NCBI GenBank assembly: GCA_007844125.1
Contig: CM017564.1
Span: forward strand, 18,008,594-18,072,593
Reading direction: 5' to 3'
DNA from: Sinonovacula constricta
Lineage: Eukaryota > Mollusca > Bivalvia > Cardiida > Solecurtidae
Length of the DNA stretch: 64,000 nt
Numbering within the stretch: the first letter of the stretch is position 1; each line of letters opens with the position of its first letter. A program made the translations under genes and the position numbers. A model generated the notes under the pieces. The model searched no databases and was not told the origin of the DNA. It saw nothing but the letters and a program-made list of their open reading frames with translations. This document shows positions 42,536 through 53,118 of this stretch, piece by piece.

Positions 42536-43013
42536 GTCACAACATCTCGTGACAATCAACACTTCTATGAAGTTTCATGACTGTAGGTCAAATACTTTAG
42601 GAGCTATGCAGTCAGACGAACGGACAAGGGCAAATCTAAATGCCCCCCCCCCCCCCCACTGAGAATGGCAGCGTAAAAAATAAAAATGAAGAGAAAAGTA
42701 ATACATTCAAACACCTTTTCCTGACTGGTTTCTTTCTTTCAGACCCAATGTCTATGTAATCTGCAGAAAAATAAACATTGAATCTATCATGCTCATTAGT
42801 TGTGGATAAGAAAATCACACTCCCAGGGTTAGAGATTCATGTCAAAAATGAGGCTGTTTCGATGTTATAGATATATATCTCTTAAACCTCATTTTGTACC
42901 AATAAGGTGATCACTCAGTTAATACCAAGAACTTATCTGTAGCTTTCTGTATGAAAACTGTTTTATATTATTAGAAATGTTTCATTTCTTATAGTTGAAG
43001 TAAGCATATTTAC
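42536..43013. repeat. interspersed-repeat tail with poly-C, otherwise no gene
   Basis: 42543-42640 (ending GCAGTCAGACGAACGGACAA then GGGCAAATCTAAATG) looks like the 3' end of a mollusc interspersed repeat and runs into a C tract at 42643-42658. The remainder to 43013 is featureless. Confidence 0.4.
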
Positions 43014-45982
43014 CAACATCATTGTCTATTTCTTCTGCTTCCCTCATCCTCTGTCTGGCTTTATAGGCAAGCATTTTCTGGGTAATACAAATATATATAC
43101 ATGCACATGTATGAAACTAACTGGAAAAAGAGCAGTCCATAACAAAGGCACACCCTAACTTGCAAGTCAAACAAAGACCCTAATTTTTTTAAAATTGGCT
43201 AGTTTTATCTAAGTTTTTTATGTAAATGTCTTGAGAGCCCATGTGTGAAGCTTCCATCTAATACATCAAGCAAATGATTAATTCTCAAAACAAAGGTGAT
43301 ACATACTCCTCAAGTCCATCCTAGGTAAGGGTTATATAGCCTTGTTTGTTAAATTATTTTTTTGTTATCTTATCCCGACTGCTGATGCAGGATGTAAAGA
43401 CAACCATTTTAAGGTTCAACAAAATTGCCTACAGAAATGTCACCATAAACAAACTGATATACCCACCAGTCAAAGCATTTGTCCCACAATTGTGTTCACA
43501 AGATTAACCCCCATGTACTTAAATGCATTATATACAGCACATGCATGAAAATAATAAAGGGCCATAATCACAACAATACTTGAAGGATTAAAATTGTTTG
43601 CCTTCATGCATATCTGCACATCATACTCGACCAATTTGTTAAGTTTATCAAGGAATGTGACTAACATGATTTCTATATAGCCCTCTCTGAGTTTTAAGTC
43701 AACAAAATGTCTAACATTAACTACCAAATGTATATTCAAATTGAATATCAAGTTTGCACCTGTTCTTTCACTGATTGAGAAAGAAGCTGCAATTGTATGC
43801 GTTTCCTCTCCATCTGAACATTTTTAGTGCTCTGGTTGACACAAGAATGTTGGCCAGACACATACTGCTCTGCAAACTGAAAATGTAGGAAAATCCCCAA
43901 CTTACATATTTTTGTGCGGCATCACATATGGATCACAAATGTCAAGTTTTATGAAAATCCACCAAGCAGTTAAGGAGAGATTGTTTGAAGCAACTGTTGA
44001 TAACAAAGGACGATGATGATTGACATTCAAAGATCGGAAAAGCTCACCATGAGCACTTCATGCGAAGGTAAGTTAAAAAGACACTAATACATAACTATGC
44101 ATAAATTCCATTATGAGCTTGATTTCTTCTTTATTTGCTCGTTATAAGTGCTTAGAGGTATCTTTTCTTGATTGCTGTTGAACCTTGTCATCAAAATATA
44201 TTTTGCCAAGCCAGCATCATTTAAATACATTTCTTACTTATGAAAGGATAAGACATGACGGAATTCGACTTGAGCATTTCTACATAGCTCTCTCAAGAGG
44301 TTTCATTGAACAAAATGTCTAATTGTATACATACCTATGCATAAATACTATTTTGAGCCAGATTTCTTCTTTAATATTTCCTTGTGTTCAAAATACATAT
44401 AGAGTTCACATTAATAAATGGAAGTTCCATTTTTATACATTTTATTTATTACCCTTATCACACGAATTCCACACGAAGAACCATCCTTCTGTTTTGTTTT
44501 GGTATGGTCTCCACCTGCCAGCCATCAGGTCCAAGGTTTGTCTCAATACCTTTCCTGCATCGTTTTTGGGGGAACACCCTGTATTACAAATAACAATGTC
44601 CTAAACGTTTTTGCATCAATTACTGGAAAACTTGAAGATTTATTAGTTAGCGGCTTGTGTTTGATTAATGACACAAAACCTTATGTGGCTATTCACTTAT
44701 GAGTTCTGCTTCTATTTTTTCTAGATGAAAAATAATACAGATTTGTCTTTTTAACACATAAATTTCACATAATTGGACCCAACTGGAGTGATAAACCTGT
44801 TATAAGTTGTTAAATTCAAACAAGCTTCATAATCGTCCCAGGCCAAAGAGTGTTTCCGCAATATCATATCAGTCATTCATCTTAAACATTGCATTGGAGG
44901 TTATTTTAGTAACAAATGTACCAATAATAATGGTAAGTCATAAAAATAAATTGTTTGTTTCTGGTGACAACCCCATATTAATTTGTCGGCATTTTTTTCC
45001 AAATATTTTTAAATGACAAAAAACGTGAATTTCCAATGTTTATTTGTGCATAAATATGTATTATTATATAAGCAAAACTGCCCCTTAGTTAACATTTAGA
45101 TGAATGTACTAACAAAGAACCTTAATTTTCAATTTTCCCGTTTTATAAATTTCAACATAGTGATGTTTCAGCTAGCTTATCAATGGAACGCCATTTTGTC
45201 TTATATATTCTTATTATAAAAATATTTTCGCCGAAGTTGAATGCTTTAAATTGACGTTACTTATTGTCGTCGTTGCCATGACGAGAGGTCAGTTTCATAT
45301 ATTCACCCTGATGATTGCCGAAACACGTCAGTGAATGCAGAATAATTGAGCCATATGATGTCGATTTTATTTTAATTATTGTATTATTATATATGATTTT
45401 TGATTATATATTTATTTATTTTAAGAATTGGATTCTGTTAGGGCTTAAAAAATGGATAAGGGTAAAAATGGAGGGTCGGTCAGGTCACCAGAATTTTTTT
45501 AGGCCAAAGCAAATACCCACTTCCAAATAAGCTCTGGTTTTGACAGGAACTTCCCCCAGAGGATTCATATACACCAATGTCTTTGCTCCAGGTATAATGA
45601 TCTGCATACGAGTTTTCTATGCAACAGATCTTACACACTAAACATCATGTCATGCTGGTTAGTAGTTACTTACTTTGACTTACAAATCTGCCGAGGAATG
45701 GCAGGGAGGATTTAGGAAAAGATGGACACATTTTAAAATTTATCCTTTTTGAGGGTATAAAAGCACTGCTATGAAACAGTTTTAAAAAATGTCAATAAAT
45801 ACATGTACATAACATTGTATAAAGCATTACCTGCTCTGTTCTAAGTCAATGATCTACATGTACAGTATGTGCCATAAAATTAAAATACACGGTTAATTTT
45901 AGAAGTTTTAACATCTTACCATTAAAACCCAGTGGTCACCGGCTTCATTTACAGCACCTAATATTGCATCGTAAGCCTGCAA
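43014..45982 (-). pseudogene. Ulp1/C48-like cysteine protease gene, at least five exons
   Basis: No ORF exceeds about 70 codons in any exon, but spliced exons read in order. Exon 45982-45920, after TTACAG and before GTAAGA: LQAYDAILGAVNEAGDHWVL (catalytic His in H-W). Exon from 45601: IIPGAKTLVYMNPLGE (catalytic Asp position, here Asn). Exon about 44589-44440: GPDGWQVETIPKQ (oxyanion Gln), then one base out of frame KDGSSCGIRVI (catalytic Cys). Exon 43876-43760: FAEQYVSGQHSCVNQ and more. Exon 43077-43014: KMLAYKARQRMREAEEIDND. Splice phases agree (all phase 0 where checked). Deubiquitinase/SUMO-protease domains of this type occur in host genes and in transposons. The Asp-to-Asn change and the frameshift suggest a dead copy. 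Upstream exons would lie under LINE copy E. Confidence 0.65.
43915..44065. repeat. interspersed repeat 3' end inside a protease-gene intron
   Basis: AAGTTTTATGAAAATCCACC, then a GGACGATGATGAT stretch, then GATCGGAAAAGCTCACCATG. This order (feeding a GGACG-rich stretch into AAAAGCTCACC) is typical of abundant bivalve interspersed repeats. No coding capacity. Confidence 0.45.
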
Positions 45983-46174
45983 CTGTAACTAAAACAAGAG
46001 GGCCAAGATAGTCTTACATCTCAAATAAAATGTAGGTCAAACGTTCATGCTGAAAGCGACAGTTAAAGTGAAAACTGATTTCTTCTGCCTTAACAGTAAC
46101 TTTACTTCCATATTTAAAAATGCAACTCTGTTGCAAATGGTGAAGATTTATTTTATTAATTCCAGAAAGCTTTA

Positions 46175-48410
46175 TTTTACAACTAGATCATCTCGTTCGT
46201 TTTGAAACTTTTGTCCGTGATGCCTTTATCAAGAAAGAACACCTAATAGCGGTGTTCTTTGATCTTGAAAAGTACGATACAACATGGAAACATGGGATTT
46301 TAAAAGATCTAGGTGACCTTGGTCTCAAGGGTCGTTTACCAACATTTATTAACAGTTTTCTTTCTGACAGAAACTTCCAAGTTAAAATTGGGTCTACCTT
46401 GTCTTCTGTTTATAAACAGGAACAAGGTGTCCCTCAGGGATGTATATTATCTGTTACTCTCTTTAACATCAAAATAAATAACATTGTAAAAACTCTTAAT
46501 CCAGGAGTCGATTGTTCACTTTATGCGGACGATTTTCTTATATGTTATCGTTCAAAACATATGAACACAATAGAGAGGCAGTTACAACAATGCCTCAATA
46601 AATTACAAACTTGGAGCAATAACAATGGTTTCAAATTTTCACCTACTGAAACAAACTGCATGCATTTCTGTCAGAAAAGATCTGTACATAATGACCCTGA
46701 ACTATTTTTAAATAATATTCGTATTCCTGTCGTCAAGGAAACGAAATTTCTTAGTGTCATATTTGACAGCAAATTGTCTTTTATACCTCATATAAAATAT
46801 GTAAAAACTAAATGTCTTAAATCTCTAAACTTGTTAAATTTGTCTGGGGAGCTGACAGAAAGGTTTTACTGCAGCTGTATAGATCTCTTATAAGATAAAA
46901 ATTGGATTACGGTAGCATTGTTTACGGTTCTGCCAGGAGATCATACCTCCAGATGCTGGACGTTGTTCACAACCAAGGACTTTGCCTAGCTCTTGGGGCC
47001 TTCAGAACTTCTCCTGTGGAGAGCCTTTACGTCGAAGCAAATGAACCATCACTCTACCTTAGACGAGAGAAACTTGCGCTTCAGTTTGTTTTAAAAATAA
47101 AATCTATCCCGAAAAATCCTGTACATGATAGCGTTTTTAATCCTAAATATGAAAATTTGTACGACCGTAAACCGACGACAATAAAACCGTTTGGATTACT
47201 TATGTTAGATTCTATACAATCGTCACAACTTAATTTACATAAAGTGATGAAAAAAATTTTTTTGGACAGTCCACCTTGGCAATTAAAAACTCCTTACGTT
47301 GATTTAACTCTATGTGACAATAATAAATCCAATACAGACCACCTTGTACTTCGCACAAGATTTCTCGAATTGCGCAATAGGAAATACTCAGATTATATTG
47401 AAATTTATACGGATGGTTCAAAGGCCGACTCGTATGTCGGCTGCGCTTCAGTTAGTAAATTCCATATTACTAAACAAAAGTTACCCTCGGATTCTTCTAT
47501 TTTTACTGCCGAAATTCAGGCTGTTAACCTTTCACTGGATTTTATTTCTAAGTATTCGGGTACAAAGTTTGTAGTATTCACCGACTCATTGTCAGTTTTA
47601 CAATCCATTAAAATATGAATTTGTCTAACCCTTACATAAGTACACTTCTTTTGAAGCTCGACGAAATTTCTTCAGACAAGAACATCGTTTTCTGTTGGCT
47701 ACCTAGTCATGTAGGCATCCGAGGCAACGAAGATGCAGACAAAAATGCAAAGTCTGCTTCAAATCTTAATGAAGCAGATATTTGCATACCCCATACAGAT
47801 TTTAAACCATGTATAAATAGATACGTTTTATCTAAATGGCAAACAAGTTGGGATAGTACTATCCATAACAAATTACATGACATCAAACCTAAGGTTGGTT
47901 CTTATACCTCTTTTCATAGAGGCGACAGACAGGAGGACGTTGTTCTTACACGCTGTCGAATAGGTCATTCTAGACTAACTCATTCTTATCTTTTACAAAG
48001 AGAAGACCAACCTGAGTGTGTTCCTTGTCAGGAACCACTGACAGTTAAGCATATTTTATTAGACTGTATTAACACCAACCACATACGATCTAAATATTTT
48101 AATGTCAATACCATGTTTGATTTGTTTAAGACAGTGTCCAACTCTACACTTGTTTGTTTTTTAAAAGAAATTTGCATTTTTAACCGATTGTAATGTTTTA
48201 ACAGTTTATTGTGATATCTTTACAAATTTTAATACTGTTATCCATATATATTTTTTTCAAATATTTTTAACTTGTATATTCTCACGTTCCGAAATACCTA
48301 TTTTAGTTTTAACACTGTTAAACTTCAATGTTGATTAATTTAACTTTATTCTGCGCCGTGTGACCTATAAAGTGTCGGTGTGCCGTTAAACCCAAAATAC
48401 AAAATACAAC
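46175..48410 (+). mobile_element. LINE copy E (I/Nimb-like), sense, 5'-truncated, best preserved
   Basis: Begins inside RT and continues through thumb, RNase H, tail and 3' UTR to GTTAAACCCAAAATACAAAATAC at 48388-48410. Frames: RT 46252-46893, connection/RNase H 46902-47618, tail 47615-48193. It serves as the reference for the other copies. The 5' truncation in RT is typical of target-primed reverse transcription. Confidence 0.87.
46180..48193 (+). pseudogene. LINE E ORF2: RT, RNase H, C-terminal tail, with few lesions
   Basis: RT: LDHLVRFETFVRDAFIKK, FFDLEKYDTTWKHGIL (the usual Ala after K is missing and the first Asp is kept), GVPQGCILSVTLF, and the YADDFLICYRS catalytic box. Then LDYGSIVYGSARRSYLQ, preceded by one stop (TAA at 46895-46897). 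RNase H: EIYTDGSKADSYVGCAS, FTAEIQAVNLS, FTDSLSVLQ, then a one-base shift into WLPSHVGIRGNEDADKNA. Tail: HSRLTHSYLL and CVPCQEPLTVKHILLDC. Three to four lesions only, so insertion is fairly recent. APE endonuclease and ORF1 are absent because of 5' truncation. Confidence 0.85.
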
Positions 48411-49232
48411 TATCAGCTGACCTCGTTGGTGGTGCCAGTTATAACCCCAGAAGCATAATTCTGATAATATTTGCATGACATAACACGAAAGAATTTCTGT
48501 TCTTACACGTTTGGAGCATTTAAAAACAAACCAAAGGAAGGTAGGCTGTTGAATCTTGTACTCCCTTTACATCAAATATGGCAGTCATAATGGACTAATA
48601 GTTATTGAATTCTTTTCACTCAACATAGCAAAAAGGCAGGAATCAATTACCTAAAATCCAATGTATAAAATGTATTAAAAAAGCTATTAATTTGACTAAA
48701 AGCAAGCATGGAAACTTTTGTTTAACTGACACAGCAACATTTCAGCAAGACAGGGTTCACCTGAAACCAGAACTATCACAAAAATAGTCAATACCCCATT
48801 ACCCCTAGAACAAACATAATTATGTCACTGAATAATTAGTTGCATTATGCTCCAGAAACTATTTCAAGTAATTTTATGTTTTTTTTAAAACTTTTGCAAA
48901 GTCCAAGGGCACACAAATCCATATTCAAAGTTTCAAACCAATCACTCAAGAAGTTTCCTAAACAAACTTTAAATATGGAACTAACTGACTAACCAACCAA
49001 CTGTAAAATGACTCAAATATACCCCTACAAATTTTGTAGCCACAGATATAGTGTTAGGTAATGAAGCTTCCCACAAAATTACATTACCTAATAGCATGTC
49101 CTTTTCGAGAAAAAGAGCAAAAATGAAACACCTATTTAAATGAAATACCTAATTTATTTTACCTATAAAGACAGAAGAAGGCAGTCACGAAGTTTTCTAG
49201 TCATTGACTGGTTGAGAACTAGTTATTACTAA
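48411..49232. other. no gene seen; possible interspersed repeat
   Basis: 48900-48975 (CATATTCAAAGTTTCAAACC with AACTAACTGACTAACCAACC) looks like a degenerate interspersed repeat. Otherwise AT-rich with no ORF. Unseen upstream exons of the Ulp1-like gene could lie here but none was recognised. Confidence 0.3.
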
Positions 49233-50019
49233 GGGCTGTTCCAGGAAAAAAAGGTGTTGGAGGGGGTGGGGGTGGAACGGAACGTGAAAATGGGGGTACC
49301 ACCAACACAATTTTATCTTTTTTTTACCCCCCAACCAACACAATTTGAATGTGTCAAAGACCCACCACCACCTTATTTTTATTACAATTTATACGCCCAC
49401 CAACAGAATTAAAAATACCAATCCGCTATATATTAGTTGCAGGACACAAGTATTTTACTAACTGAAATGAATTATTTTTCTATCTACATAGTTGATTTTA
49501 CCATGCAAACGTAATAAAGTGCTTTTTTTCTTCATTTTATCATTTTGTGTTTGTACAGAAAAGTTCCGCTATTAAGACCACTTTGAATATTACAAAATCA
49601 TGCAGATTTCGTAATTTTTCAGTCCCAAAATATTAAATAAAGAACAAAAAGGTCCACTATTTAGACTGATTCACTATTAAGATCAGGTTGGAAGGTGTTC
49701 TTTATAGTGGAATTTGTTTCATTTTATGTGTTAAATCAAATATCATTCCCATTGGTTACACATGTTTCAGATCAAAGAGTCCTCATATAGGCAGCCGACT
49801 TTTTTCAGAGATCTGCATTATGTAAACAGATCGAAAAACATGACCGATTGTACAATTTTGGTATTCATGTCTTTGACTGTACCCCATATTATGTCGCACT
49901 GTTCTTGAATATGTAAATGAATCACGATTACTTAATAAACATTCTATCCACATCTATCTAGTTCCCAATTGTATGGTTATTTGAATGTTGTGAAAAATGT
50001 TATCAAGGAGTTGGGATTG

Positions 50020-50228
50020 GGATTAGCCGGCATTTTTGCCGATACTGCGCAGCGACATTTCTATCATTATAGCACAGGGGAACTTATGAGGTGCCCAGGG
50101 ACTGAACCCGGCCGGTCCATTATACTGACACCGACGAGTCAGGCGTAATGCTGTCCCCTTAGCCCCGAGCGTTAGGAGGGAAGCCACTACTACCAACTTT
50201 AAAGTCTTTGGTCTGACCCGGCCGGGAG
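50020..50228 (-). mobile_element. tRNA-like SINE, second copy
   Basis: Matches 22887-23120 along most of its length (CATTTTTGCCGATACTGCGC, GGGACTGAACCCGGCCGG, CGAGTCAGGCGTAATGCT and so on). The minus strand carries the B-box-like GGTTCAGTCCC. No target duplication was identified. Confidence 0.65.
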
Positions 50229-50324
50229 TGAATCTGATGTCTGCATAATTTGTTAAAAGAAAAAAACAAAATAATGTGTTTTGTTTTGTTTAATGCTCGT
50301 TTTATCAATAAATGTTATGTACAG

Positions 50325-50342
50325 GGGGAGGGGGGGGGGGGC
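50325..50342. repeat. poly-G tract
   Basis: GGGGGAGGGGGGGGGGGG: a homopolymer-like run that breaks a short AT-rich stretch. Similar poly-C lies at 59415-59430. Confidence 0.9.
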
Positions 50343-50740
50343 AGTTTACCCAACCATCATTCCTGGATAGTACCAGTACTTTACACCATCCTCTTATTTT
50401 AAAGCAAATGCCTACTTTCTCACAAATTTTACGGCCCCAGCGGAGCTGAATCTCACAAAAGTTACGTCAACATTGAGAAATGCAGTGATTTTATCAAATT
50501 CTATTTGATTGCATTTCGTCCCGCCGCCTATTACAAGTAGGAAAGCTGCTTGAAACGGTACCCTGACAATCACAGGTGATGGAATCCAGAAAATTCTTCA
50601 AAGTTTATACAAACTTATCTTGGCTCATCGATGACAAAAGCTCGTGATTTATTGAGAATATAAAGTCCATTTACAGCTGCTGATATCACAGATTTAAACC
50701 TGGCCTAGATATCATCATGGTTAACATTCTGCGTTTCATA

Positions 50741-50924
50741 AATAGGTAAATAAGAAAAGGTCCTTTCAAAATTTTCACAAATATTTAAATTTTATCTACC
50801 CGCAGACCAAGGCAGACAAGGTAAATGTAAATGTGACAAAAAACACAGAGACGAGACATAACACACAAAAAGAAAAACCATCAGTTACCGCCTTTGAACG
50901 GTCAGTCGGCAAAAGGGCCAACTG
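50741..50924 (-). mobile_element. Penelope-like 3' end fragment, 184 bp, antisense
   Basis: Complement of the last 184 bp of both full copies: begins AATAGGTAAATAAGAAAAGG and ends in GTCAGTCGGCAAAAGGGCCA before unrelated sequence. Closer to copy 2 (shares GACCAAGGCAGAC). An extreme 5'-truncation product defining the element's 3' terminus. Confidence 0.85.
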
Positions 50925-51109
50925 GCACAAAGACTGCAACTTTTACAATGTTAAAACCTATTTATATGTACTATAAGACAGCCATCAGACATTCACCCGT
51001 CACAAAATCTAACCTTGGGGCATATTGTGCTCCGGGGAGTATTGCATCAAACCTCTTACGAACTTCTTTACTTACAATCAAATTTTGTTGTTTAAAATTA
51101 AGGTTTTAA

Positions 51110-52142
51110 GCAAGGCATGTAAATTCTAAATTGCATTTTTAATAAACTAAAATAGTATCTTTGGAACTTTCAGTCAGTACTATAACATTCACAATTTACA
51201 AAAGAAGAAAGTTTGTAAGAAGTTTTATTCAACAGGCCCCTAGTGGGATAGAGAACATCAAATCGTAGATTTATATAAAAAAAAATATTATCATCAAACT
51301 CTGTAATTGACAATATATTGCTGTTTACACAATTAATGTATCAACTCAAAAAGCAATAACATCCAAGGACAAACAAATGTCTACATTATAGTTCCCTTAT
51401 TAAATGGCAGAGTATAGGCCATTTAATGGCTATAGAAACTTACGTGGTGGTAAAAATAAATTTCTAATATTTTTAAAAGTTTATAGCATATTTCAAAGAG
51501 ATTTTCATCATTTTATGGTGGGAAGGCTGGAAGAGCTGTAAACAAACCTTAAATAGAAAGTCACATTTTTTTATACTAAATTAAGCTATGAAACCCATGT
51601 CATATCCTTTTGTTAGAAATTGTTAACATCCAAAACATGTGTAGTTTAAATGTACTGGAATGTTTACCTCCTAACAGCCCAAATAATTATATACACAAAA
51701 ATATAGTGGCAAGGTCCAATTGCCAACCCTATTTTTTTTACAGATAATTCGCAAATATGCCCATACTCAATAGTTTATCATCAAACTTATGTTTATACAA
51801 CATTGTTTACATAGGACTCAGTAATCAGACCTTGCGAGCATAATAGTCATGTTTTTATATTACAGATTTATTCTCTCAAATTGAATGACTTGTTTTTTAT
51901 TCACAGACTTTCTGCATTATTTGCCACCTAAATTGTACGATGGAGTTAAAATGGAAAAGGCATAATTTGTTTATTTTAATTTTTGAAAATAAAAATCCTT
52001 TTGGTATGAAAGAACTTGTGTTATGAGCAAAGTTTGGAGGGTTTAAATTTTATAGATCAGAAGATTTGAAATAAATGCTAGTTTCTATTGCCGCCAAATG
52101 GTACAATGACAATGGCAAATGATTCAAAACTGCATATAAACA
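51110..52142. other. no gene seen
   Basis: AT-rich interior of the large inverted-repeat element. No ORF above 60 codons and no recognised motif. Confidence 0.35.
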
Positions 52143-52715
52143 TAGAAACACCGTAAAAGTGTTATACATATCAACTGTAAGAAACACCTTAAAAATGCTA
52201 TACATATCATCACAGGATCACCTTGAAAATGTTATACATATCAACTGTCAGAAACACCTTCAAAATGTTATACATATCATCACAGGATCACCTTGAAAAT
52301 GTTATACATATCAACTGTCAGAAACACCTTAAAAATGTTATACATATCATCACAGGATCACCTTGAAAATGTTATACATATCAACTGTCAGAAACACCTT
52401 CAAAATGTTATACATATCATCACAGGATCACCTTGAAAATGTTATACATATCAACTGTCAGAAACACCTTAAAAATGTTATACATATCATCACAGGATCA
52501 CCTTGAAAATGTTATACATATCAACTGTCAGAAACACCTTAAAAATGCTATACATATCATCACAGGATCACCTTGAAAATGTTGTACATATCAACTGTCA
52601 GAAACACCTTAAAAATGCTATACATATCATCACAGGATCACCTTGAAAATGTTATACATATCAACTGTCAGAAACACCTTAAAATGTTATACATATCATC
52701 ACAGAATCAATTCAA
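52143..52715. repeat. 70-bp tandem repeat, eight copies, each of two 35-bp halves
   Basis: TCAACTGTCA recurs at 52171, 52241, 52311, 52381, 52451, 52521, 52591 and 52661. Each unit has two related halves: GAAACACCTTAAAAATGYTA-TACATATCAACTGTCA and GGATCACCTTGAAAATGTTA-TACATATCATCACA. Copy-to-copy differences are one or two bases. It lies about 400 bp beyond the 3' end of the minus-strand protease-DDE gene. Confidence 0.95.
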
Positions 52716-53118
52716 AAAGTATCAAAGTTATCAACAAAATGTTTTCATCTAAACTCTTTTCTTTGAGTGCAGCTGATAATAGAAGCAGTAAATCTACTTT
52801 ATCTTTCTGTTGCCTTGTGTAGTTCTTAAGATTGAATCTGTCAAGAGCATAATTAATTTACGAAACAGTTAGTTTTCCTATGTCATTAGAAAATGACTGT
52901 TTTGTCTGGTTTTTGCCTGACTTTACAGTTTCTTTTTATTTCCTTTTCTTAACATATGATATAATATCCTCCACAGAAACACCAATCATGTAACTAGGAA
53001 GCTGAACTTGTGATGCATCTTCCAAAATATTAGAATTCTTTTCCAGTATAAAGCTAATGTTCCGTGACGGAAGTAAAAAATCAGGAACTTTCAACCACTC
53101 AGGAAATTCAGTGTTGCT

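Noticed and set aside
50020..50228. Functional tRNA gene
   Set aside because: Only A- and B-box-like stretches; no cloverleaf or proper anticodon arm, and the sequence recurs at 22887-23120 as a dispersed repeat.
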